Assembly (NCBI GenBank): GCA_002803225.1
Contig: NXFV01000639.1
Location: forward strand, 1 to 64,000
Source of the DNA: Gamarada debralockiae
Taxonomy: Eukaryota; Ascomycota; Leotiomycetes; Helotiales; Hyphodiscaceae
Length of the DNA: 64,000 bases
Reading direction: 5' to 3'
Shown: piece after piece, positions 45,831 through 58,600 of the stretch
Position numbering within the stretch: position 1 is the first letter of the stretch
Layout of the letters: every line of letters starts with the position of its first letter
Made by a program: the position numbers and the translations under genes
Notes under the pieces: generated by a model
What the model was told of the DNA's origin: nothing
What the model saw: the letters and a program-made list of their open reading frames with translations, nothing else
The model's database searches: none

Positions 45831-46086
45831 AAGTTGGTTTTATAATATCATTTTTAAGCAATATTAAGCTAAGTTCTATCAAGGGTACTAGTTCTTAAGC
45901 TAAGAGCCTAGAAACGCTTATAAGGCCTTTTAAATGTCTAAAATACTAAAGACTATCTAAAAGCCTCTTTAAACAAGAAATATATTATACATATAAACTT
46001 GCTACTAACCTGCAAGCTAGCAGCTCTATTAATACTAGAATATCGAAATAATACAAAGATATAACACGTAATATATCTAAAAAAGC

Positions 46087-46243
46087 AAGTACTCCTTCCC
46101 TTGATTTTCTTTTTAAATTACTATCTTAATACGTCTTAAAGACTAACTCTATATTAAGATATTATGTTTACTTCGATACAAAGTTAGTCTTTAAGACACG
46201 TTAAGATAGTAATTTGGGAAGAAGATTAAGGGAAGGAGTACTT
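46087..46243. mobile_element. 157-bp foldback element with ~62-bp inverted repeats
   Basis: The left arm (46087 on: AAGTACTCCTTCCCTTGATT) and the right arm (ending 46243: GATTAAGGGAAGGAGTACTT) are inverted copies over about 62 bp, separated by ~30 bp. The arms are interrupted by few mismatches. It has no coding capacity and is MITE-like. It lies between arrays A and B. Confidence 0.7.
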
Positions 46244-48817
46244 TATTAGTATAAATAGGTTCTTTAGTTAAGCTTATATAGCTTAAAGGTTGTTAAAGAG
46301 ATTTCAAATAACTAATTAATTTAAAGGATTAACGATAAGGATAATAGGATTTTGCTTGTCCCATTTCACTTAAAGTATTTCTAATCTTCGATAATATATA
46401 CTTATTCGCGCCAAAGATAGTAGCTAATATTATTGAAGACTGTAGGACTAGTACTATTAGTAGTAGAGGGATTATCCTTTCAAGGCACGTTATCTATAGA
46501 AATCTAAGAGTTAGTAATTGTTTATTTAGTTTAAAAGGTTTATATACTAAGGTAATTTACAGATATAGAAAGAGTATAGCTAGTATCCTAACTTCACGGC
46601 TTAGGCTTAGTGCTGTTTTTAATAAAACTAAGGCGAATATTAAAAAGTTAATAAAGCTTTAAGTAGATTGTACAAACGCAAGAAAGCAGTATAATAATGT
46701 ACTTTAACTAGAATACTTATAGTTGCCTTAAAGGATATAATAATTAAGCTTAAGGATAATCTAGATCTTATCTTTAACGAGCTAGTTATCTAGGCTTACA
46801 ACTTATTTAAGATAATACTTAATAACTATATACTCACTAATTTGTCTATATAAAAAGTTCTCGCTACTATTAAAGGCAAATTACTTAAAGACGTTACTAC
46901 TATTATTAATAATATAATATCGCCCTTAGAGTATAACGTCTATATCCCCCTTAAGGAAGAGTTATAAAGTTAACGAGTAAGTTATTTAAGATAAGGATAG
47001 TAAATTAGACTTTGATGACTTTAACTCCGACCGCGATATTATAGACTTTAATAACGATCTCGAGAATAATACTCCTATAGAACTTAAGGTCTAGAGGTAT
47101 AATACTAGTTAAGTACCTTACTATATCTCTAATTCTCGGAGTCTTAGGACCTTCTACTATATATAATATTCACCCTTAACTTAGATCTATAGATTATTAA
47201 TTTCTTAATTTACTATATTAAGTTCTCTCTTTCTCTAAAGAATTATCTTTATATTATATTCTACTAAAATACTCGAGACAGCTAAGGTTATAGCAGCAAT
47301 CGTAAATATATAAATACAAGGATCTTAGTTAAAAACGAATATCTTTAGAGTAAAGACTATAAAAAATTTCGAAATTAGTAATCACTTAATAAGAATAAAA
47401 AATTAAAGAGGGATAAGTTTTATAAGGTCTAATTACTAAGATCCTAGAGAGGTAGGATTCTAAGTAGGGTTAGGACTATTCTAAGAAAGTACTTACTAAA
47501 GTCTGCTATAAGATTACTATTCTGCTAAAGGAGACAACTAATATTATTATAATAACTAAAGCTGTTTAAATAAATACTAAAGATAAGACAATAGGCTATA
47601 AAGGGGCGAAGCTTTAAAGTAGTATTTATATATTTATAAATATCTTAAATTAAGCTAATATTAGGAGGTTATTTACTTAGCTTAAAAGTATTTTAAATTA
47701 TATCGAGAAGTTTATTCGAAAACTTATTCGAGAGACAAAACTTTTTTGAGAAAATAAAGAATTAAGAGAGATAGCGAATATAGTTATTCTTCTAGAGATC
47801 TATTATAGTTACGTTAATAACTAGTATTTACTTCGAATAAAGGTAGTTAACAAAGAGGCGAAATATAGTAAGATACTTGTCTTAGAGCTAAATTTAATAT
47901 TATAACAAGTCTAAGTTAGTAATCACTTAATATAGAAGGATAATTAAAGTATATAGGTTTTAAGAATTCTAGTAAAAGTCTAAAGTATACCTAAAAGTAA
48001 AGCCTAAAGTTAGGTCAAAGTAGCTTTAAATCACTTATAGTTAGATTAAAGATAATACTAAAGTACTTCTCAAAAATAAGAGTAATACCAAGTAATAGGT
48101 TCTTATAGACTAGGAATTCAATATACTTAACGCTAATAGTAATATAGATAAGCTTAGTTCTTAAATCACTATTAAAGGTATTAAATACTAATCTTTAAAT
48201 CTGAAATATAGCGAAGAGAGGCTAATACTATAAGTAAGTACTTCTCTTACTACTATATAAGAACTAGAGTATTCTTAGCCTTTAAAGAACTAGCGGGAAT
48301 TATTATAATAATTTAGCGTTAACCCTATTAAAGTAATATATTATTAAAAAAAATTACTAATATAAAAGATAAACTAATAGGAATATTAATAGATTATATA
48401 ATAGGGGAGTAAAGATTAAGGAGTAGTAATATATACTAATCTTTATGTTAGTATTCCGGAGCCTCTAAAGCTATGTACTACTAAATAAAGTCTACTAAAG
48501 GGGTATTAATTACTACCCTATTATAAAGATATAATATCAGAGGAAGTTAAGAAGGAAATAGATTATTTAGGACTAAGTAAGAAGGTGACTAAAGTTAATT
48601 AGAGTTAAAAACTTATATTTATATTAAAGAAGCTACTCGCAAAGCTAAATTACTCCTTTGTAAGAGTCGGTAATATAGCTTAATAACTAGATATTATAAA
48701 TTAGTTTTATTATTTTAAAGTATTATTAAAAGAAGTCTATAATTAAAAAAGCTCGATAGTAATACAAATAAGGAATACCGCTAAGGGCTCAATAGCGAGA
48801 AATAAACCGACTGTTAT
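46244..48817 (+). pseudogene. RIP-degraded relic with plus-strand coding traces
   Basis: There are stops in all frames, yet the plus strand around 47.70-47.90 kb reads like a charged, helical protein segment (KFIRKLIRETK, NKELREIANIVILLEIYY, YLLRIKVVNKEAKYSKIL), broken mainly by TAA/TAG codons that could derive from CAA/CAG. No domain is recognised. The block is bounded by arrays A and B in the same orientation. Confidence 0.4.
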
Positions 48818-49190
48818 AGGCGATTTGTTATAGGTGATTTGTTGTAGGCGATTTGTTATAGGCGATTTATTATAGGCGATTTATTATAGGCGATTTATTA
48901 TAGGCAATTTTGTTATAGGCGATTTATTATAGGTGATTTTGTTATAGGCGATTTGTTATAGGTGATTTATTATAGGCGATTTGTTATAAGTAATTTGTTA
49001 TAGGTGATTTTGTTGTAGGCGATTTATTATAGGCGATTTATTATAGGCGATTTATTATAGGCGATTTATTATAGGTGATTTATTATAGGTGATTTGTTAT
49101 AAGTGATTTATTATAGGTGATTTGTTGTAGGTAACTTATTATAGGCGATTTATTTATAGGCGATTTATTATAGGCGATTTCTTACTTTAA
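48818..49190 (+). repeat. 14-bp satellite array B (G/A-T + TATAGGCGATTT)
   Basis: About 26 nearly perfect tandem units with consensus [G/A]TTATAGGCGATTT (14 bp, sometimes 15 through an extra T). Variants are GGTGAT, GGCAAT and GTTGTAGG. It is the most regular of the four arrays and directly precedes copy 1 of the two-gene unit. Confidence 0.9.
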
Positions 49191-51435
49191 TATTTAATAT
49201 TAAGACTTAACTACAACTAAATAAATAAAATTACTAGGTATAAAACTATAGGATTACTTTATCTCCTTTATTTACTTAGCTTAAATATATTTTGTCTTGC
49301 TCTAGGATCTCTTATAGTTTGATAACGCCCTTTACTTTACCTCCTAAAGCCTTAGTCCTAATCTTCTTATATATAATATTTAAAATACAAATCTTCTTTT
49401 TTTACTTATTTCCTTTTGTATAAAGTAATAAAGAGAAAGTATTCTTATTTTTATTACTTAGTTAGTTATATCGTGCAAAAGTCTAGAGCTTTATAGTAAG
49501 GCAGTAGTCTAGCTCTACTAATGTAATTAAGAGGGCTTTACTAAGTATTAATTTAATACTAAAGAAAGAAGTTATAGTCACTATAAATTAAGGTTGCTTT
49601 TGTCTTTGTTTGACTTTACTATAGAACTTTACTAGTTTTAAGTTAATCTTTATTTGTAGTAAGTCCTTAGTAATCTATATAATATTATCTTTATTGACCT
49701 TAAGAACGTGAATAAGGTACTAAAAACAGTTAGTTTTTATATGTAAGTATTATTTGTAAAGTCTTACTATATAGATAATTCTTGTAGTAGTAAAGAAATA
49801 AAAGTAAAAGATTATCTATAGGGGTAAGCCTTTTGTATTTTGCTTTCCTCCTTAATATTTAATTATCTAGCTAATTTTCTTAAGCTTACCTAATAATTTT
49901 AAGATCTCCTAAATAAACTTTAAGGAAGGATCTAGCTACTTCTTATTATTTTATACGCTCTTAATACAATTTTTCTGCTATTCTAGTTATATAAAAGTAT
50001 ACTTATTGTTGTAGTTGATTTCTATTAGGTATAGGAAGCTAGAGTATAGCCGAGTATAATAATATAAAGTAATACCTTCCCTCTTTAATAAGGTATATCT
50101 GGCTAGATTTCTATATTTAAATTAATATTCGTTCCGCTGTCTATACTCTTTGGCTCTGTATACTATATCCTCTTCTGCCTTTTGAGCTACTAGGTGTCCT
50201 TTCTAGTATTTCGAATGTCTATATAGTAGCTCTATATAGTAGTTCAAAGGCAGTCGTACTACTAGGCCTTAATTGAGGAAGTTTGACTTAAAGTTAAATC
50301 TTATAATTATTGCTTTTACTAAAGGCTTTAATATTATAACTACTTTTTCCTTAGCTTCGTCTATAACACTCTTGCATTTTACTAGCTTGTCCTATTCTTT
50401 ACCTATTTGCATAGCCTTGCCTTTATACTAGTTCTTTATCTTAGTATAATACTTCTAGACTTTATAAGAGAAGTAGGCTATATATTTAATATAGTACAAA
50501 ATATCAGAGGGTCTAATAATAAGTAAAGTACTACTTATAAGGTTAATATAAATATCTTGGTTTTATAAACTACAAATAAATTAAGATTTAAGGACGCCTA
50601 TTATAGTAGATATATCTAATCGGTCTTAGTAAGTCTTGTCCCGGAAAATAAATACTAGAACAAGTGTATAGTATATCTTAGAACGAATAATATCCTTAGG
50701 TTTACTAAGGTAATTTTCGCTCTTCTTATTCTTCTTTAATTAGCCTTCTTAAGGAATTGTCCACGAAATCTTCTTTTCAAATTTATTAACTAATTGTTTC
50801 TAGAATAACTTTAATATTATTATAATAATAATATAACTATTATTAAGAGTCAGGGAGTAGCTAGGGACCTCGTCTTTGTACTACTCTTTATTAGGTTAAA
50901 TCTCGTAAACTACAAGTCTCTTCTTCGCGTTATCGACAAGGTTGCCCTTTGTAGCTTTTGTATTTATATACACGAGTATAAACACTATACTAAGAAGGTT
51001 ATCTTTATTAAAGATCGGCTTCTTATCCTTTTTATACCTATAGTATAGCTTAAATTCCTGGAACTAGTTATTTATAACCCCTAGCGGCGCTAGCACGACG
51101 AACATACCAAGACTTAATACTATATGACTCGTGGGGCTTGCTAAGAAGTATAGATAGTCTAGCTTATATTTAAAGACTATAGATTTGTTAAATAGGCAAG
51201 GAGTATTAGGTTAAGAGCCTATAATATATTAACTAGGGTTTACTTTAATATTTATGTGTATTAAATTAATTAAATATTAGATGCATTAAATAGTAAACGT
51301 GATTATGGTTTTTCTGATCCTTATCAAGTGACTATAAAAACAATACATAATACTATCTCGCTACTATATTAAGAGGAATTAGACGATAGAATAAGCCTAG
51401 TATAGTAAAAGCTTGCGTTTGAATCCTAGAATTGA

Positions 51436-51510
51436 TACGATAAAGTCAGAGTTCCGGATTTTTGGATCGTGGCAAAGTAGTACGTAAGTAAACTCCTATA
51501 CGTCCTAGTT
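51436..51510. promoter_or_regulatory. Conserved divergent spacer of the two-gene unit (copy 1)
   Basis: 51442-51470 (AAAGTCAGAGTTCCGGATTT...) is identical over 29 bp to 62034-62062 in copy 2, and the next ~60 bp match closely, while the surrounding DNA has diverged. It lies between the divergent relic genes, so it may be their former promoter. Confidence 0.4.
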
Positions 51511-51944
51511 AAGATACTTATAAGCTAATATATTAAGATAGGATTATATCTTATAATATTAACCTTAGTAATAGTTTATTATACTAAAAGAAAAGGGAAA
51601 CTAACCTTACTGCCTCTAAGTCTACTACTATTATATTATACTCTATCTTTCGAAGTTTAAAATCTTTAGTACTCTCGCTATTCTCCCGCTTTAGTACTAT
51701 AATATTAGTAATGTTTAATTCCTGTGCTATTAAAGTATTAAGAGTAAGACCCGCGCTAGTAAAAAAGTCTTTTATATTTATCTTATTATTAATTAGGCCT
51801 ACATTATTATCCTCCTGGCCTTACTATGTAAAGCCTTGATACTAGTTATCTGTCAGCTTATATATAGTCTTAGCCTCGACTAGAAGTTAGGACTTGTAAG
51901 CTAGTGAAGGGTTAGTAATTAGTAGCGGTAGTAGTACTAAACTC

Positions 51945-52526
51945 GTGATATCACGTTATAGTAATAATAGTAATATTAAGGTATTATCTTCTTCTAATAT
52001 AACTAGTTCTAAGATATATTATAGTAATAATAGTAGTATCAAGGTATTATCTTCTTCTAATACAACTAGTTCTAAGATATATTATAGTTTTAATAGTAAT
52101 ATTAAGATATTATTATCTACTAATACACTTAGTACTAGTAGATATCATAATACTAATAATAATATCAAGGTATTATCTTTTCTTAATAGGTCTAGTCCTA
52201 GCAGATATTATAATATTAGTAGTAGTATTAAAGTATTATTATCTCCTAATACACTTAGTTCTACTATATATCGTAATACTAATAGTAGTATCGAGGTATT
52301 ATTATCTTATATTAAGGTATTATTATCTCTTTATACACCTAGTCCTAATATATATTACACTACTAATAATAATATTAAGGTATTATCTTTTCTTAACGGG
52401 TTTAGTCCTAGTAGATATTATAGTTCTAAGGGTAGTATTAAAGTATTATTTTCTTCTAATGTGTCTACTCCTAGTATTTATATATTAGGACTAGCAGTTA
52501 TAACCTTTGGCAGTAATTTGGAATAA
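51945..52526 (+). repeat. 63-bp tandem repeats (21-codon), copy 1
   Basis: About eight to nine tandem units of 63 bp (one clear unit: 51960-52022). In frame they encode a 21-residue repeat of the form SNNSNIKVLSSSNTTSSKIYY. The frame stays open for 193 codons inside otherwise stop-riddled DNA. Because unit length is a multiple of three and the frame continues as a stop-interrupted relic to ~53.16 kb, it was probably coding. The Asn/Lys richness may reflect G-to-A change of Asp/Glu codons. Confidence 0.7.
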
Positions 52527-53580
52527 AGGTCAAAGGATGTTATTAATTCTAAGTTCAATAGAGTTTAAGTAATATTAACGGACTTACTAAAGCCAGGTAT
52601 AAGTATAGTATTAGGTGCTATCTAGGATCGCCTAAAGACTAGCTCTCTTAGTCGCAAAGAGAATATATAAATATAAAAGTACTTAGTTTGTAGTATAAAT
52701 ACGTTTTATATAATACTAATAGCGTTCTAAAATATTAATTCCTTTGATATAGATATAAACTTATATACTATTCCCTCTTATAGAGGATCTTGAATCTAAC
52801 CTATCTTATTATATATATTATTAAAGGTAATACTATAGTACTTTCAAATATTTGCGTAGAATTTCTTTTAGTCTAAATATTATAATTAAATCTACTTAGT
52901 CGGGAGATCATTTAATTTGGGTTTGAGTAGTAAAGCTATAGGCTTATTAGTTTATTTCTTAGGTTTATTATTAAGGCCTTAGTCTAAACTACAAAGCTAA
53001 AAGTAGATAAGGATATTATTTAATTTGACTTGTTTAAAGTAATAATATAGTAGAAGATTTACTATAATAACTATCTTAGCTATGTTCTTCAATTAAAGGG
53101 GTAATATTAATAAAGACATATCTAGAGCTTACTACTAGCCTACTTAATTTGATATAAATACTATACTTCCTATTTAAGATAATCAAGTATTTGTAACTAG
53201 CTAATATTTGTTAGTAATAACGAAGGTGAGATTATAAGGTTTACGTAACTAGAGTTTAAAAGACAGTATATACCTACTTAATAAGAGATAAGTCTAATAG
53301 TAAAGAGTTAATAGTAAAGAGTAACTTGCTTATAATATATAAGGTATAGTATAGTTTTGATATAAAGAAAAGAAAAGATATAGGTTTAATATAAATAAAA
53401 GGTATAGGCGATTTCATATAGACTATAAAGAAAGTAAATAGCTTTATATATTATAGGCGATTTACTAACTAGTGTTTTCAAAGAAAAAGGTATTTTTAGT
53501 AAACGTGACTTATATACTTTATTTTGGTGATTTATTAAATCACCTCTTTTACTATAGGCGACTTTATCTTTATATAAATA

Positions 53581-55036
53581 CAAAAACGCCTATCTTATAT
53601 CCTAATATCTATACTTCGTTAATAACCTATACTACTTAGATCTCTTGAGAATAAGAGCTCTTATTTATATATTAGATCTATATTCGTCTTAATACCTTAG
53701 TATTTTACACACTTATCTTTTAAATACTCTTCTCCTTTATCTTTCTTTTTTAAGTCTTTAAGATATATTTCGAGTTCTTTATGTAATAACTTAAGCTTAT
53801 AAAAATTATATAAATTAGACAATGACTTATAGTCTTAGTATTTAACTAAATTGTAAAACTTACTCTCTTGTTCTAGGTATTTATTATAAGTATTAATTAA
53901 TCCCTACTTACTTAATACTTAGTTAATATCTTAATAATAGTATTAGAAAATATAACTTTGCTATTCTTAAGTAACGATATAGTAGCTACTAAAGTATAGC
54001 TTATAGACCTGACTAATCGAAACTTTGAATAGTTCAAGAGAGTAAGAGGATCTAATACTATAGTATTAGAGAATCTTAAAGACTAGCTAAAGCTATATCT
54101 AATATAAATATAAGGTAATTTAACAAGTATATAAAGAATATTTGTATACTACCCTCGCTTATAAAAATAACTATTATTACACTAGCCCCGACTATAAGAA
54201 AGCAATTACTTTATAAGATATAATAGAGATTAGTAGAGATTATTTAAATAACTTAAGTTGAGTTTAAGTAAAACATAAGAATATATAGACTTAGCTTCAT
54301 AGAGCATTAAGTATATACTAGGCTTAGGTAGTCCAACTTTAGAAGAAGGAGGCTAATACTATAGCTAAGAAAGTTAAGTTAAAAGATAGTACAAAAGGGT
54401 CAAGAGAACCTGTAGTAGAGTATACTCTATTAGAAGCTAGAACTATAATATCAAATTCGTATAGCTAATTAACTTCTCTGTTTACTATAAAACATAAGGC
54501 ACAAGTAAACTTAATAAGCGATATACCTAAGTCTCCTAGAACTAATCGAAGACAAGTTAAAATAATAAATATAAGCGATAAGATAGCTAGGTACTTCCTA
54601 GCTATATTTTATATATAAGCTCCACCTTAATACAACTTTATTAGCCGCGATCTAGAGGTTTGTCTTAAAGGCTTAGTAGTGATAGATCGGATTATAAACC
54701 CCTATTACTATTTCTAGTTATTTGTAATTATTAAAGGTTGCTATTATTAAGTACGAATCTAAAATATTCTTATAAATTATATCGGCTTCGCTATATTTAT
54801 ATATACCTTACAAGTCTCTATCAAGAAGTTTAATACTAGTAAGCTTACTTTATAGTAGAATAAAAAGGTTATTATAGATAGAGATGATTTTTTGTAGTTA
54901 ATTAGTGTATAGGAGGCAGTTCTGTGTTGTAGTAGAAGTAGTAATTAGTAAAGTCGTAATAGTTATACTAGAATATAGGTTTATCGAGGCATTATATAAT
55001 ATTACATGACAATAACTACTTCGTCGGGCCTATCGA
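53581..55036. other. AT-rich DNA without recognisable content
   Basis: Stops in all frames, TA-rich, no frame over 65 codons. It separates copy 1 of the two-gene unit from array C. Confidence 0.5.
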
Positions 55037-55292
55037 AATCACTTAAGAAATCGCCTAAAAGAAATTGCCTATAAGAAATCGCCTATAAGAAATTACCTAT
55101 AAGAAATCGCCTATAAGAAATCGCCTATAAGAAATCGCCTATAAGAAATCGCCCATAAGGAATTGCCTATAAAAAATCACCTATAAGAAATCGCCTATAA
55201 GAAATCGCCTATAAGGAATTACCTATAAGGAATCGCCTATAAGAAATTACCTATAATAAATCGCCCGTAAGAAATCGCCTATAATAAGACTT
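55037..55292 (-). repeat. 14-bp satellite array C (inverted orientation)
   Basis: About 18 tandem units read AAATCGCCTATAAG on the plus strand, i.e. CTTATAGGCGATTT on the minus strand. Variants are GCCC, ACC and GGAAT. The dinucleotide (CT) differs from array B (GT/AT). Confidence 0.9.
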
Positions 55293-55621
55293 TCCTATTA
55301 TCACGTGACTATAAGAGAGGAGAAGACCTTATAGTAAATATAAACAGCTTAAATTTAACCTTATAATATTATATTATCTATTTTTTCTCTCTTACTCAAT
55401 ATTAGTTAGTCTATTATACTAAAATAATTATATCAGATCCCTTGTTAATATCCCTATTTTATTAGTTACCCCGCTATCTCTTCCTGCCCCGCACCGGCAG
55501 ACTTCTCGCCTCTAGTCTAAGTCCTTTATTATCTTTATTACCCTTACCTCTATCCAATTACTTGTCTTCTTTGCTATTATTGTCCTCTTCTTCCTCTTCT
55601 TCCTCTTCTTCCTCTTTTTCC

Positions 55622-55656
<35 letters not shown>

Positions 55657-58600
55657 CTCTTCTTCCTCTTCTTCCTTAATAGTATTAATTGCCTTTGTAG
55701 CTAGAGCTGCGACCTAAGCCTTTCGCACTACCTCTCTCTCTTTTTCAAGCCTTTGGTATATCTTTTGTGTTATACACATCCTCTAGAACATCTACTTATT
55801 TCTTTTTCCCTTAAAGTACAGGTTATATTAATCCTAATTAACGTAGTTATTTAAGTAATACGTTTCGTTTTGTCTAGCTAGGATTATATATACATTTCGT
55901 AATATACTTCTAATCGGATATATCCCTCGTCTAATAAAGCCACGTTCTATTAGAGTAAACTTATCTTTAGGGGAGCTAAGTTCAATTATCTTATAAATCT
56001 TGTATAGCTCTCCTTCTTTCTCTTTAAAGGGCATAATATCTACTAATACACTCTTGAACTCTCGAAACTTCCTATTGCTCGTAATAAAGTACAAATCAAT
56101 AACTGTGACAAGCGCTCTTAGTATACTTACTCTTCGATTTTTCTATAGATTATATCTCCTACTATTATTAATTTTTTTCGCGGTATTATACGCTTATACT
56201 TAGTAGTAATCCTCTCTTCTCTTCTTATTATACTACTTAAACGTATATTATAGCTGCTCCAATATTAATTCTTTAGTATCTTTATAGTTCTTACTAGTGC
56301 ATCTCTAATATCCTAGTAAAGAATATAACTTTATAGGTATTTTCTTAGTATATTTTTTACTTACTTAGCTATGTATATTATTAGGTCGAACTTTATCTTA
56401 TTAATCTTTAACGAATTTAGTAATTGCCTTAGTAAATGATATAAGTCCTAAGGCTATTTCGAACTCCTGGGCCGTTATAGTAGTCTTTAGATCTAAGTTT
56501 AAGTTCAATAAATATATCTATGTCTTTCTTAACTTTAATATTAGCTTTATTAGAACTAAAGGTATTAGGTCTCAAGTAATACTTATTATCTGTACTTTGA
56601 TATTAACTACTCTTTTAGAGAATATTCTAAAGTAGTGCTATAGTAATGTGTCTATTGCTTATATATTGGTTCTTCTTGTATTATAGATAGTAATTTGCTA
56701 ATAATATAATTTCCTTTTGTTTGTTCTCCCCTAATATTCCTTCACAAGAAATTTATAGGTAGCTTCTATAACGTCTGAGTTGTAGCTATCTAGGGCCCTC
56801 TATTGCTTGATGAATGCTATGTAGTGTGATAGAGCGTGGAATTTAGAGTAGTTCTAGTGAGCCTCTCCTGTCTTTGTAGATTTGTACTACTATTAGCTAA
56901 ATACCCGTTTAGTTAAGTTGATACGGACTAGTGTATTATCGAGATATTAGATGGTGTCCTCGTCATGTGCTCGGTACTGTGCGATTGTTACGAAGTCGAC
57001 TACTGCTTGTATATATACTAGAGTATCTAGTGCCTTTTAAATTAATAAAGGTATTATAACTAGTAATAGAACCTTTAAAGTAGACTTTTGTTTATTACTT
57101 ATCTATTGTATAATATAGCTAAAGTAGATAAAGTACTTTAACCCCTCAAAATTTAGTACTACATCAAATCGTATATTGAGTTGTTTAGCCCTATTAAATA
57201 GTATTCGATCTTTTTTCTTAGTCTTCTTCCCTTGTAGTATAGTCCTAGCTATTAAATGCTTAGTCTATTTAATTAGGTTATCTACTATGCCTTTGTGTAG
57301 TTGGTGGAGTATATCTACTAATATACTCTTGTATATATTAATATAGTAGTACTTCTATATAAAGTTTTTAGTAATATAAATTTATTCCTTATTACTCTTT
57401 AAGATGTTTTCTTTAGACTATTTCTAGATCTAACTTTGTATTTACTCTTGGGTACAGAAATCTTATTTCCTCTGAAGATCTTTGCGTTTATCTAAAGGTA
57501 CTTGATATATAGTATATTATATACTATTCTTTATACTAGTAATTAAAGCTTGTTCCTTATAGTCCTTAATAATATTTAATATAATTAGAAAGTAGTTTTG
57601 TATTTTCCTATTAGTATAATATACTAATATTCTTTCTCTTGATAGTGTCTCTAGAGCTAAGGAAGAAATTTAGCCTTAAGTCTTTATGTTATAGGCTGTA
57701 ACTTATATTTAAGTATAATACCTATTGAATTATAGTATACCTTGGCTTTAATTTTCCTTAAAGTAGTTTAATTCGTTTTACTAAGAATATCCTTCGAAAT
57801 TAAAATAAATCTTAGTAATAACTTACTTAGAATAGTTTACTTCCTTTTAAGCTTACGGCTAAAATTACTAATAGTAATATAAACCGGCTATATACTTATA
57901 TCCCCGTGAAGCTTTGTTATTAGTGTTTTATTAGTACTAATTATTAGAGATACAATTGTTCTTCCTTTGGGTATCTTCTACTGAGTTTTTTACTACTACT
58001 TAGCTATATGTATCTTATTGTACTTTCGTTGACTACTTGTATTATACTAATGGATAGGCTCTTATACTATCTCTTTAGCGAATAGTTTATACTTTAAGAG
58101 GAATCTTAGGTATTTTATTAGATCCTAGTAAAGTAAGGGATACTTAATAACTTTTAGAGGTACTTCTAGTTTCTCTATAAGTATAATATCCTTAACTTAA
58201 TTATCTCCCCCTAGAATTCTGTATTTAATCGCGTCTATAGCCTTTTTAAGGGCCTTATAGTTTTGAATCTTTATTTTTAGTATTACTATTATAAGTGTTT
58301 TATCCTAATATAGTACTTTAATATTGCCTTTACTAATACTTAAACTAGCTAACTAGCTTACAAGAGTATAGTTATCTGTAGAAGGGAATAGTGTATAAGG
58401 ATTTTTAGTATTAATACTTAGTGAGACTTGTAGGAGATCTCCTTGAATTGTTCTTAGATCAATAGCTTTACTAGTATTTCTTTTAGTTTTCTTTAAAAAT
58501 ATAACCTTATATATCTTCTCTAAAGATTCGGATTCTACTAGTGGTTTGTAGTTTAAAGAGTTTAAGGGTACTTTAAATTCGGGTCCTATAACTTTACTAG

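Larger units (their letters stand above)
49191..53580. mobile_element. Degraded two-gene repeat unit, copy 1
   Basis: This block is homologous, in the same orientation, to 59.9-64.0 kb. It contains a minus-strand coding relic (about 51.2 to 49.2 kb; for example LYYYTRLYSSFLYLIEINYN read near 50.05 kb), a divergent intergenic part, and a plus-strand relic (51.9-53.2 kb) beginning with 21-aa tandem repeats. The interrupting stops are mainly TAA/TAG, consistent with RIP. A palindromic GGTGATTTATTAAATCACC at 53,523 and isolated TATAGGCGATTT units at 53.40-53.57 kb mark the right end. Family unknown. Confidence 0.55.

Noticed and set aside
45251..49190. CRISPR array
   Set aside because: The spacing is 2 bp, not 25-40 bp spacers, units are tandem, and the organism is a eukaryote.
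51945..52526. Intact 193-codon gene
   Set aside because: The frame is open only because of the 63-bp tandem repeat; it starts and ends within stop-rich relic DNA and its homologue in copy 2 has a different extent.
53386..53583. 65-codon minus-strand frame
   Set aside because: Lies over isolated satellite units and a palindrome at the end of the repeat unit; no coding features.
55834..56094. Intact small gene of 86 codons
   Set aside because: It is a surviving open stretch of the larger minus-strand transposase-like relic, which is interrupted on both sides.
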